DNA from: Cryptomeria japonica
Lineage: Eukaryota; Streptophyta; Pinopsida; Cupressales; Cupressaceae
NCBI RefSeq assembly: GCF_030272615.1
Contig: NC_081412.1
Coordinates: 665,428,352 to 665,492,351, forward strand
DNA length: 64,000 nucleotides
Direction of reading: 5' to 3'
In this document: in pieces, positions 12,114-22,787 of the stretch
Numbering within the stretch: position 1 is the first letter of the stretch
Layout of the letters: each line of letters starts with the position of its first letter
Notes under the pieces: generated by a model
Told to the model about the DNA's origin: nothing
Databases searched by the model: none
The model's input: only the letters and a program-made list of their open reading frames with translations
Position numbers and translations under genes: made by a program

Positions 12114-12766
12114 TGTTGAACCCAAGGCAAGACTAAGAGGGATGGGTGAATCAATCTAAACAAAAATTAATGCAACACATAAGAAATTAATCAACAACTC
12201 ATATCCAACACATGAACACCAAGATTTATATGTGAAAACCCAAATAGGAAAAAACCATGGTGAGTACTTGCCTACAAAATTTATTCACTATGTATATTTA
12301 ATTACAATGAAAAGAGATCACTACTCCGGACTTGCAGACCAAGGATAACTACTCCTGGGGCAAGATACAAAAAGAGGACTTGCAAACCTAATACTAATTA
12401 CAACAAGGCAAGATACAAAATTGATTTGAAAATAAGGATCTCCTGATCATGAAGATGTCCTTGAACTCTACATCAAGCTACCAACATCAACACACACAAC
12501 TCAGATCTCATTTGCAAATACTATGTCTCATACTTTTGTCATGATCTCAAATAGCTCACATGTCATTCAAATAAAACTCTTCTTCTCTTCTCTTCACTGA
12601 AATATTCCACTTACTAACATCACACACAAACACACTCTTACTTTCTCTTTCCTCTACACTCACTCACACATCAAATTAGCCACATACATTCTTTATATAC
12701 AAGATAGATCATCAAAGATTGAACCAAGTTGGCCTTAAACAAAATATACCTTCCAAACCAAAAACA
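12114..12766 (-). mobile_element. solo LTR, copia type, minus orientation
   Basis: The segment starts TGTTGAACCC and ends CAAAAACA on the plus strand, so it has LTR-like TG...CA ends, and it is flanked by a perfect 5-bp repeat TGTAT (12109-12113 and 12767-12771). Read on the minus strand it contains a TATA box (TATATAAAG, about 12692-12702) and, near its end, the motif CCATGGTTTTTTCCTATTTG. Related motifs occur in the plus-strand copia LTRs near 25240, 29350, 35190 and 61570. No PBS or internal region is attached. Orientation follows from that shared motif. Confidence 0.7.
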
Positions 12767-12771
12767 TGTAT

Positions 12772-15000
12772 GTGTTGATCCACTCCAGGAGAAAGAGGGG
12801 ACCAAAACAAGTCTTCCTAAGATTAATCCACTAATATGCAATCATTGGAACATAACATTCAACATATCAACATGCAACATGTCCATATAAACAATTAACA
12901 TCCAAAACATACTCTCTAATTAAAATTACTTTTATTTGTGAGACCCATACCGCATCAAATAGCCTTTGAAAAATCATTTCCAGACCAAAAGAGAGGGGTA
13001 AAAGCACAAACCTATGTCACACTTTTATAAAGGAAGTGGCCTGGAACACAACTAAAACTGTTTAATTTTGACCGCATAAAAGTGATGTTTCTAAATTGAA
13101 TTTCAAAATAATGTAAATTGTTGAAATATAGAAATATTAATGAAATGTATTTCTATTATTTTTAAAAATTAAAAAAAAAATGATATTTTTTTTTAAATAT
13201 TCAAAGAGAGATTTTTACTATTGAAAAATGTTGAAAATCAAGGGTTCTAGTCAGCGTCACCAAAAATAATGAAAACAAACTTATTTTTTCCTGATTTTAA
13301 TTTTCCAAATATATGACACATATATGCAATGCTAAAAGAAAGAAAATTTAAATTTTGATGTATATTTTTCTCGTAATTAAATTTAAGTCCAACATAGTCG
13401 AACTTGGTAGTTTTCATAATTTGGTGTCACCTTTTGGACCTATTAAATTTATCATTATCAAAAAACAAATCATACCCTTTTAGATAAGTTTTTCTCATCT
13501 AGTAAAAAGTATATTTTGTAAACAAATTTAATATCATTTAATATTCATTTTTTATTTTAGCCTCTTTTTGAACTTAAAAATCCTACGTGTAATGTTTAAA
13601 AATAAAATATATTCAAGTTAATCAAAACAGAAAAAAATTATATGTCTAGAATCCTGACTTCAAGCGCTACAAAAAGGTATTTTTTGATTTTTGTAAAAAT
13701 ATATTATGCTTGAAGAAAAAATACACCAGAAGTGGAAAGTTTTCGAAATGCAGAGGAAATGGTGATTTGGTTGCCACGTCACATGACACATAGATAGGTT
13801 CGACCGAACTTATTTCAACCAAACCTAGTTTGACTGAAAAAGGGTCACTAGAGGTTGTCCCCCAACCGACCAAGTGGCTATTTCATGTTTTTTTTTGTTT
13901 TAAATTTCAAGCTTTGTCTTATTTATAAAGTCAACTCAAGGTAAGTTTGAAGGTCATTTTGAACATATTTTTGAGGGCGACGCATTTTTTTTAATCCATT
14001 TTTGTATTTTTTACATAAATTAAATTTATTAATGTAGAGAAAAGTTTAGTAATAAATTTGACATATTTTTTTTTAAATAATGCCTAAAAATTAAAAAAAA
14101 TGCTTTTTATATATCAAAATTAGATTAGATATCAAAATTAGATTATCTATAACATTTCAATTTGGTGCAATAAAAAGAACCCTTGTTTGAAGTGTTTGGT
14201 GTACTTGCACACTTTGTGTTGTCAAACCCTTGCATTGTATTTTTTGTTGTAGAGAGGCTTGCCTTTGGAGAATTCATCACTCCTTAAGGGATGATCTCAA
14301 AGAGGTTTTTCCTTCGGGTCACTATATAAAAAGACTACAGCTAAATCCTTGTTCTTAACTAGTTGTCTTTCTTAGGCTAAAGGTGGCGATAATAGTTGAG
14401 GTCTGGTGAACGTGCCTAAGGCTCCTCACATACTCAACTAGAGACTTAAGTGTCTCACACTAGAATCCCATAAGATGAGTCCCCCTAATTGTGACTAGAA
14501 ACCTTATTTTATGGCTGACCCTATTGATTGAGTTGTTGGCATCATTCTTAGTGCAACGACACAACTAGTTTTGCTCCCAAGATACTCACAATATGGCTCC
14601 CTTGAGATGAGACAGAAATCCTCTACTTAGCATAAGCTACTTGTAGCTTCCCAAGGTGAGGGTGATTGGTTCATCCTTCCAATCCTAGAGGCCCCTACCT
14701 ATCCTCTCTCAAAAAGACAAAAAAGTGCACATGCCCATCTACATGTGATGACACTTGAGTTGATGGAGATTCCAAGATGTGGGTTGTTAATGTTGCCATC
14801 AGGCCTTAACCTTAGGATAAAAAATATTTGAAGTGTTTACAATTGTGTTGAGACCAATGGAAATTGGGCTAAATTTTCCCTACAAACATACACATTCACA
14901 TAAAATTTTGGACAATCACTATAACAACCATTGTGTCTTCTTGTTTGTGGTGTTTGAGAATTGGCTAGAAGAAATTTATGCACACAACATTTTGTATTTA
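12772..15000. other. AT-rich stretch without recognisable genes
   Basis: No coding domain was recognised. A moderately GC-richer part at about 14170-14830 includes TATATAAAAAG near 14325 and LTR-like text, but no paired ends or PBS. The short minus-strand ORF at 13667-13873 shows no motif. Confidence 0.45.
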
Positions 15001-15099
15001 ACATAATTTACCTAACCTAGATATTTAGATGATTATTTAGAACGTGTGACATAATTTACCTAACATGGATATCTAGATTATTATTTAGTACATGTGGTC

Positions 15100-15553
15100 C
15101 ATAATTTACCTAACATAGATATAGATAGATGATTATTTCTAGTACATGTGGATTTACTTATACGTGAAATTCATATCCAAAATAAGGTCTAATGAGAGGC
15201 CATAAGTTGTCTGCTTGATATGTACATGGTTTGTTGGTAGTGTAATGAGCATGTACACACAACTAACTTTTGTAATCGATACAAATTTTGTGTAAATATT
15301 TCAACCATTTGATTTTGTGTAACATGACATGACCAACAAAAGCAAACATATGAAATGTTTACAAAAAAATTGAATCGCTTAAAAAAGCTGGTTGTTAGTA
15401 CTTGTAAGCCCATAATACATTACCGACAAACCATGGTTCTCATGCAACATATGAACTCTCCTCGCACCTTATTTTGGATATATGAATCATGTATAAGTAT
15501 TCACATGTAAGTATAAATAATCATCTAGATATATATATGTTAGGTAAATTATG
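15100..15553. repeat. foldback unit 1 (long imperfect inverted repeat)
   Basis: The left arm begins CATAATTTACCTAACATAGA at 15100. The right arm ends with its complement (GTTAGGTAAATTATG) at 15553. The two arms pair imperfectly along most of their length around a centre near 15330. Landmarks in both arms include ACATGTG, CATATCCAAAATAAGGT and ATCGAT(A/T)CAAATTTTGT. No transposase is present, so this looks like a MITE-like or foldback element. Confidence 0.75.
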
Positions 15554-15606
15554 TCACATGACGTACTAAATATACATCTAGATATCTATGTTATGTAAAT
15601 TATGTT

Positions 15607-16059
15607 CATAATTTACCTAACATAGATATCTACATGATTATTTAGTACATGTGAATACTTATACATGATTCATATCCATTTAAAATAAGGTACAAGAAAA
15701 AATCCATCAATTGCCTCAGATTCATGGTTCATTGGTAATGTAATTCAGGCATGTACTAGCCACTATCTTTTGTAACCGATTAAAAAATTTTGTAAACTTT
15801 TCAACCATTTATTTTTGTGTAGCAGTCAAATGGACCAACAAAACCAAACGATTGAAATTTTGCACAAAATTTGAATCGATTATATAAGCTATATTTAATA
15901 GTACTTGAGCTTATTATGTATTACCAACAAATCATTGTTCTCATGAAACTTATGAACTCTCCTCCTACACCTTATTTAAATAGATAAATGAAACATGTAT
16001 AAGTACTCACATGTAAATATAAATAATCATCTAGATATAGATATATTAGGTAAATTATG
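15607..16059. repeat. foldback unit 2
   Basis: It has the same structure as the unit at 15100, starting 507 bp later with CATAATTTACCTAACATAGA and closing with TTAGGTAAATTATG at about 16059. The centre is near 15830. The arms contain AACCGATTAAAAAATTTTGT on the left and ACAAAATTTGAATCGATTAT on the right, which pair. Confidence 0.75.
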
Positions 16060-16109
16060 TCATACATACTAAATAATCATCTAAAAATCTATGTTAGGTA
16101 AATTATGTT

Positions 16110-16356
16110 CATAATTTGTACATAACATAGAGTTCTACGTGCTTATTTAGTACATATGACTATTTATACATGATTCATGTCTATTTGAAATAAAGTGTGA
16201 GGAAATTCCATAAGTTGCCTAAGATACATGGTTTCTTGATAATGTAATGAGAATGTATTAGCAACTAGATTTTATAATAGATTCAAATTTTGTGTAAATA
16301 TTTCAGCCATCTTCTTTTGTATAACATGACATGACAGTCAACAAAATAATACGGTT
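16110..16356. repeat. foldback unit 3, left arm (interrupted by LINE)
   Basis: The left arm starts at about 16110, 503 bp after unit 2, and runs to the LINE insertion. Its partner arm resumes at 19103. The last 17 bp (16340-16356) are the target-site duplication of the LINE. Confidence 0.75.
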
Positions 16357-17105
16357 CCCCACATGTGCTGGGGTCTTTGGAAAGAGAGAAATGATAGGAT
16401 TTTCAAGGAAAAGACCACTAAGGCCAAAATTGTGTTTGAAAAAATTAGAAGAAGCATAAGGGAAAATATGAATATCATAGGTGGTTTGGATAATCCTCAC
16501 ACTAAGGAGGATCAATGTATCTATAAAAATTGGAGACTAAATGCTCAAGAGAGTGTTCAGAGCAACCCTAGAGAAGGAGTGAGATGGATCAGCCCGCCCG
16601 GAGGATGGATGAAAATCAATTTTGACAGGGCCTCTAAGGGTAACCCAGGGGTTGCTAGATGTGGAGTGGTCCTAAGGGATGAATGGGGAATATGTAAAAT
16701 CATTAAATGTATACCCATAGGAAATCAAACCAATCATGTAGCCGAAGCCATGGTGGCCTATCATGGGATGATCCTTGCAAAGGAAGCCAAATGCACTAAA
16801 GTTTGGTTGAAGGAGACTCCTTAAACATTATCAACTATTTAAATATGAAATTCCCACCGTCTTGGTCTATTAGTAATGCTATTAAAGCTACTAGGAAAAT
16901 TAGTGAAGAGTTTGACATGTGTGTTTTTACACATGTTTACAGGGAGGCCAACTCTTGTGCTGACTGGGCTGCCAACCTGGCTTGCCAATCAGGAGACATC
17001 ATTACTAATTATGGTGAAACAGAGACTGCAAGCGAAATGAAAGCCTTGCTCAATCAAGACCGAAGCTACACAAGGCAACGCGGTACTTTTAATCATTATT
17101 TCTAA
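16357..17105 (+). pseudogene. LINE RNase H domain (C-terminus of the RT ORF)
   Basis: The frame starting before 16363 gives WGLWKERNDRIF, typical of the linker between reverse transcriptase and RNase H in plant L1-like LINEs. INFDRASKGNPGVARCGVVL then begins RNase H with its first aspartate. AEAMVAYHGM supplies the glutamate. A frameshift near 16805 moves to the frame with VEGDSLNIINYL (aspartate). HVYREANSCADWAANLA carries the final H/D pair. The domain would degrade the RNA strand after first-strand synthesis. The four catalytic acids appear present, but the frameshift makes the copy dead. The stop is TAA at 17103-17105. Confidence 0.85.
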
Positions 17106-17108
17106 TGA
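17103..17108 (+). promoter_or_regulatory. overlapping stop-start TAATGA between the two LINE ORFs
   Basis: The RNase H frame stops with TAA at 17103-17105 and an ATG begins at 17105, giving TAATGA. An identical overlap mediates coupled termination-reinitiation between the ORFs of the insect LINE SART1. Here the arrangement suggests that the downstream ORF may have been translated from the same RNA. A later ATG (for example at 17279) could be the real start instead. Confidence 0.4.
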
Positions 17109-18883
17109 CCTTTCTGCCTTTTTCGATGCAGGGCTCATTTGAAGATAATGAAATTTTAAATAGGTATCTTATCATAATTAATTGGCACAAATTATGGGCG
17201 CTCTCAAAGAATAACCATAGAAACCAGAGGGGAAGTGATCAAATCGAGAGAAGAAACTACAAGGAAGGAGCTGGAAAAATGGGAGGTAACAAGAAGAGAT
17301 TCGAACCTGCTTCCTGCTCGGACTGGAGAAAGAATGATGAAGTCTGGGATATCCTCCAACAGGGAGGAATGAATGTTTTCATGGAATGACTAAGTGCGAA
17401 AGACCCCACAATTACTTCTTACTTCATCAAGAACTAGAAAAATGGAAAAATTTTGATTGACTCACAAATGATGAATGTTGACAAAGAAGTTATTGCCGAG
17501 GCCACGGGGATGTCTACTAAGGGTATGAAATTTTACAGGGACAGAGGAATAACTGACAAAGCTGCAGACAAGTTTCCAGTTATGGATGGAGAGAGGCGAA
17601 AGATGATCAAAATTGACAATTCCTACCACTCCTTGAAGAGAATTTTTAGGTCTTGGAGGTTTGTTCTTTTCACTTCTATTGAATACATTACCTTAGACAG
17701 TAGGTTTACCAGGGCCTACGGGCATCATTTTGTTCTTCTTAATCATTTTTGTCACGGAGAAAGGGTTAGCCTTCCCTATTACCTAGCCTGTTCTATGGAT
17801 CACACCATAAAGAAAATCCAGAGGGATCCTAAAGGTGATCATGCCCTTCACCAGGTGCTTATGGTCCTGGTTTATAAAATGCTAAAGGGGAAGTGCATTG
17901 AAAAGCCTATCAAAGGCAAAAATGCTAGAGATGAAACTACAGAAAGTAAGGATAGTGGTTTTAATTTTGACTCTGAAACTAAGGGAGAGTTAGAGGAAAC
18001 TAGCAAGAAAGGGAGGATTAGGGCCAAGAAAAGGAGGATTATTGTGGACTCTGATACGTCGGACTCTACAACTGAATCCCTTGAGGAAAAATCTGCTAAA
18101 AAAATGAAAGGGAAAACCACTAGAGAGAAGGCTCAGAAAAATAACATTAGAAAGGGGAACAATTCCGACTTCAATCATGTTCAGATTGAATCAGAAGAGG
18201 AGGCTAAAGAAAACAAGGTGGTTGATAGTCAGGATAAAGAAGGGGAGGGTAACCCAGTGATGGATAATTTGGAGACCGTGAATACCACGAATCTGCATAA
18301 GGAGGAAAAAGGGGATAAAAGTGACAATGGTGACAAAGACACTATTAAGGCCTTCTATGAGACCATTGCTACTATGGTGAAGGATGTTAACAGTTTGAAA
18401 ACCGATACATAGGCCATTGCAAGAATTACAGTTGGTGACAAGCCCTTGGCAGAACATGTTAAAGAACTGGTAGCCGTTCTGCATAATGCACAAGCTATTG
18501 AATATATGGTTGGAAAAATTATGGCAATGGAGAAAAAGGTCAACCAGATGGGAGATCCTAAGGAAATGGAAAACAAAATGAAAGATTTCAGCACCAGAAT
18601 TGACAAGCTGGAGCTCAATGTAAAGAAGATAGCCGGCCAAAATTTCCAAATCCTCAAATCCTCGGTGGACAACATGAACATCCTTATTAACAGGTTCAAG
18701 AATGATGCAGAAAAGGATGGTGATAAAGAGAAGTTGAACAAGAAAGGGCATGAAAGAAGGACCAGAGTGAACACAAAGAAAAAAGGTGACATCGAAGGTC
18801 GTGAGCTGGAGGATCTGAAGACCTCAGCGAACAGCATGAAACAAATGGTTGTTCACACTAAGGAAATTATGAATAGTATTTAG
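17105..18883 (+). pseudogene. extra LINE ORF after RNase H, function unknown
   Basis: One reading frame continues from an ATG at 17105 to a TAG at about 18881, about 590 codons, broken only by TGA at 17387, TAG at 17438 and TAG at 18410. The N-terminal third (about residues 65-260) looks globular and helical, with DKEVIAEATGMSTKG, SWRFVLFTSIEYITLDSRFT and HALHQVLMVLVYKML. From about residue 270 it turns strongly lysine/glutamate-rich, with KKRRIIVDSDTSDSTTESLE, and ends in a predicted coiled coil (about 18446-18883). Length and frame conservation argue for real past coding. I do not recognise the family with certainty; the N-terminal pattern resembles the accessory ORFs in elements B and E of this window. 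A nucleic-acid-binding chaperone role is possible but unproven. Confidence 0.7.
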
Positions 18884-19102
18884 TTTTTGTTGTTGTCCCT
18901 GTTTAGGTCTCTTTGCTGTCTTTATGCTTTCCTTTTGCTGTCTGTTCCGTGATACTTTATTATGTAATGTTGTGTTTAGTTGATCCCTTTTGGTGGGTTC
19001 ATTTTGTTTTTTTGAAGTGACCAGGCACTTTTTTTAGCAGTTCTCTCTCCTGGCTTGTTCAAGGTTCGGGTACCTTTCAAATACCTACTTTTACTTAATC
19101 AA

Positions 19103-19290
19103 AACAAAATAATATGGTTGAAATGTTTACACAAAATTTCAATCTATTACATTTAAGATAGTTGCTAAAATAAGCTTGAGCATTACAAATTACCAACAAA
19201 CCATGGTTCTGAGACAACTTATGCACTCTCCTAAAACCTTTTTATGGAAATGAATTATGTATAAGTGCATTCATGTACATGTGCATAGAC
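19103..19290. repeat. foldback unit 3, right arm
   Basis: After the LINE duplication the right arm resumes with ATATGGTTGAAATGTTTACA and AATCTATTAC, complementary to the arm ending at 16356. It runs to about 19290 and lacks the outermost part seen in units 1 and 2. Just beyond, a short segment (CCACTC..T.TCAGTTAAGTGG) is duplicated at about 19289 and 19363. Confidence 0.7.
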
Positions 19291-19555
19291 CACTCGTTGT
19301 CAGTTAAGTGGACCATTCATTATCCGTTAATAAATAGTCATTATCAGCTAAGTATTCATGTGGGCCACTCAATATCAGTTAAGTGGATCATTCATTATCA
19401 TTTTCTACATGGACTTGACTTAAAATAACTTAAACATGCATATTTAAAGTTGGGTCCAATTCACTTGACATATATGTGCATGTGTATAGGGGTCTATAGA
19501 TCTAAATTAAACTTAGTTTAGCAATTTGTCTATTGGATAATAAAAGGACCAGATT

Positions 19556-21135
19556 ATGGAAGTATGGTCAAATAAAAGAGACAAAAAATGGGATACAACA
19601 CCTACTCAAGAACAACTCATTCATGATGAAGTGGTTGCAATTCAGGAATGACAAGAAATTGCTCCTATTCAATCCATAAATTTTTTCTATGGTATGGGAA
19701 ATTTGATGGATATGGATGGAGATTCTCTTTTCAATGAGATTTCAACTGAGGATATGGTACCAGAAAGCTCTTCAATATTACATTGCAAAAAAATTTGGGA
19801 TGAATATTTTCAAGATAAATCTCTAATTGGAAGAGCACAATTATGTGCAAAGTTATTTAGGAGAAAAGAAACGACTTATGTTTTGGAGTTGGGTGTTGAC
19901 AACAAGAAAAAATTACCAAACAGTGATTGAAAATCTGTAAGAAGCACAGAAATGTATTGAGAGCACAAGTCAAGCTATTGATTTAATTGTTGCCCATAGA
20001 GCATTAATGACTATTATTTCTAGTAATAAATTATCACATAGAAGACAAACTCAAGAAATTTCCCAATTATTGAATGTCTCTAGAAGAACTATCCAAAGAT
20101 ATATTAGGAAAAGAAACATGTTGGATGAAAATATTGAAAAGAATTGGGTAAATATTTGTAGGGTTCCTTGAAAAAATTAAATTTCTGACGATGTAAAAAG
20201 ATAGGTTATTGAATAATGGACCAATCGCTCTCGTGTTTCTTCCAATAGAAGACACACTATATAGATGAGGGATAAAGATGGTACAAAAATTTCACATCCA
20301 AAACATTTTACAGACACAACACAAAGTGAACTGTTTGAAGCATTCAAGCAAGAATTTCCAAATGTGAAGATTTGTCAAAGGATGTTTGATGGATTATGAC
20401 CATGTTTTGTACGTATAAATAAGGTACATTAAACTTGTTGCTGTCGAAATATTATTGAATTTCATCTACACCTGTAGTCATATAAGTGATAGTAACTAAT
20501 CCAAATATAGTCATCCCTACAAGTACAACACAATTTCTGAAGTCTATTTTATGTGAAAGATTAGAAAATTTAGATGAGTTCAATATACAATGTAGAAAAA
20601 ATACATGTGTTGATTGTGGAGATTTGAAGAATTTTTTACAAATTGAGCATTTTGATCTTTTAATGGAGGTTATGTGGAAGAGATTTGAATATGAGAAATA
20701 CCAAACAAAGTCAGGAGTTGAATCCAAAAAAATTATGTTAATAGACAGTGAATTGCCTTAGAATGAGTTTATGCCTAGATTTAAGAATATGAAATATCCA
20801 CATATCCAACATTGTCATGGTGCATAATGGAAATCTAAACAATTTCATGAATCAAAAAGTTGTTTTCCTCTTGGTTGTATTCTCTCAATTCTAGAATTCT
20901 TTGAGAGCTATACATTCAGTCCTCACATAAAGATTCAAAGTCAATATTATCATTCTGAGCAAGTTGCGATATTTAATCAAGTTTTCTATAGACATGCAGA
21001 GTTTCATGTGGATGGTGTAGAAAGTGGCGAAGATGAACGCAATATCATCAAGGAGGTTCATTTTTATATCAGTGATGATACTAGTCATGATATAAGTTGT
21101 GTAAGTGCACCAAGATGGTGTGCAAAAAGGGGGTA
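19556..21135 (+). pseudogene. decayed transposase-like gene, family unresolved
   Basis: An ATG at 19556 starts a frame that, with stops and frameshifts, runs about 1.6 kb. Features in order: an acidic N-terminus, a helix-turn-helix-like segment (LLNVSRRTIQRYIRKR, about 20068-20115), HPKHFTDTTQSELFEAF, a cysteine pair region (CRKNTCVDCGDL, about 20591-20625), then PHIKIQSQYYHSEQVAIF, FYRHAEFHVDGVES and KEVHFYISDDTSHDISCV (about 20920-21100). This layout matches uncharacterised DDE-like transposase proteins that I recall from plants and animals with an 'EIQS..W...QV' and 'YISDD..HD' signature. No terminal inverted repeats were found. It is clearly dead. Family naming needs a profile search. Confidence 0.5.
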
Positions 21136-21139
21136 ATAA

Positions 21140-22372
21140 ATGGACACCTATTTTCTGAAATCAGCTAAACCTGAACTTGGAGGAGCAATTTGAGACTCCT
21201 CCACTCAAAATATGAAGATACTCAAAGAACAAACATTGTAGTACTCTGAATCTAGTTTTCAAACTACTAGTTTTTTTTAAAATTGGATAAGATTAGTGGG
21301 GTCAAATAATTCACGCACGAAAAAAAATATCTTTATTTTCTTTGAAAAACATAACATAGTGTCTGGCATGCGCATCAAAAAAGTCATAGTTTGATTTAAT
21401 ATTTTAAAAAATCCTTTAGTAGAAAGATAGTTAAGAGTGAGCACTAGAAGTTGTGTTTTTTGTAATTTCTATTGAGTATTTTTTTTATGATTTTTTGAAA
21501 TGGGCACATCCTGAAAACCAAGTACCTATTCATGCACGAAGCATAACTTGCAACAAAATAATTGAAAATGCAAAATAAAATTAGTGTAAATAATCAAGTG
21601 CACTACAATAATATATAGCTTTTTTTAAAATTTGGATAAGTAGACCAAAAGTTATTAAAAAAATGGTACACATATGTCTCTAAGAACTATGGAGACACTG
21701 GTAAAAGAAAACCAAGATTAATATGTTAATGTTGTTCAAATTTAAAAAAATTATATGGCTAGAAAGCTCAGAAGATGGGTGAAATTATGGTGGAAATTTT
21801 AGAAATACCCACTTGATAACGTGTAAACCTATCGACAATGAAGTTGAGAAACTAGAGTGGAAGAAGAAGATATATAGAAAGGAGGAAAAAAAAGGCTCCC
21901 AAGCCTCAACCTTTCTATGCAAGCCTAAGTACAAGGAAAAACATGTACAGATTCTTTAAATCAAAAAATGCGTATGGGTTTTTTAAAACAAAAAGCGATC
22001 GTGTTTTTTAAAAAATAAAAACACAATCGTGTTTTTAAAAAAAAAAATGTGTACGGATTATGTTTAGCAAGATAAAAATGTACATGTTATGCTTACATTA
22101 AGTTAGATAAGGAACATGAACATAGATAGCACTTCCTTTAGCATTCCCTTAGTTATTTTGGAAGGATATTTACATTAAATATAACATTGAAGCATAAGTT
22201 ATTATATATATATATATATAGTCAAGATATTTGAGAGTGGTTTCAGATCTCTAGGAGTCATAATGAAGATTCTAGATTTTAAGAGATCTTATATTTTTTT
22301 AGACTTAGTCAAATTTCAGTAATCAATAGGCTTATATCATCATTCATTTGCTATGTCTCTATCTCATGGTCT
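21140..22372. other. AT-rich stretch without recognisable genes
   Basis: No coding domain recognised. It contains A/T homopolymer runs, three repeats of a GTGTTTTTAAAAA-type motif around 21970-22050, and a short (TA) tract at about 22203-22221. Confidence 0.5.
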
Positions 22373-22526
22373 TTGTCTCCCCTAAGCTCTAGAACTATCT
22401 ATTTTCCTATCTCTCTCCTCATCTCTTCACCTCTCTCTATCTCACTCTCTCCTCTCTCCCCAAGCTTTAGATCTTATAATTTATTAGACAATCAAATTTT
22501 AGTAATAACTAAGCTCGCTCACTCTC

Positions 22527-22562
<36 letters not shown>

Positions 22563-22694
22563 AACCTATCTCTCTTCCTATCACCCCCCTCTCCCCTTAT
22601 CTCCCTCATCTATCTATCTCCCTCTCTCCTCTACTCCAAGATTCAAACCTCTCTCTCACCCTTCTTTATATCTCCCTTATGTTCTCTAAATAAA

Positions 22695-22785
<91 letters not shown>
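22373..22785. repeat. CT-rich region with two (CT)n microsatellites
   Basis: Almost pure pyrimidine on the plus strand. Uninterrupted (CT) tracts lie at about 22528-22561 and 22698-22784. The ORF through 22373-22693 (serine/leucine-rich) is a product of the repeat, not a gene. Confidence 0.95.
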
Positions 22786-22786
<1 letters not shown>

Positions 22787-22787
22787 T

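Larger units (their letters stand above)
16357..19102 (+). mobile_element. 5'-truncated LINE (non-LTR retrotransposon)
   Basis: The insertion is bounded by a 17-bp direct repeat with one mismatch (16340-16356 and 19103-19119, core AACAAAATAATA), the kind of target-site duplication made by target-primed reverse transcription. Inside are a plant LINE RNase H domain, an additional ORF of about 590 codons and a 3' end rich in CTTTTACTTAATCAAAA. Endonuclease and reverse transcriptase are missing, so the copy is 5'-truncated. It landed almost exactly at the centre of a foldback unit. Confidence 0.85.

Noticed and set aside
18191-18837. Two long minus-strand ORFs (186 and 160 codons)
   Set aside because: Shadows of the plus-strand LINE accessory ORF; hydrophobic composition mirrors its charged codons.
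22373-22693. Ser/Leu-rich 106-codon ORF
   Set aside because: Product of (CT)n-rich DNA.
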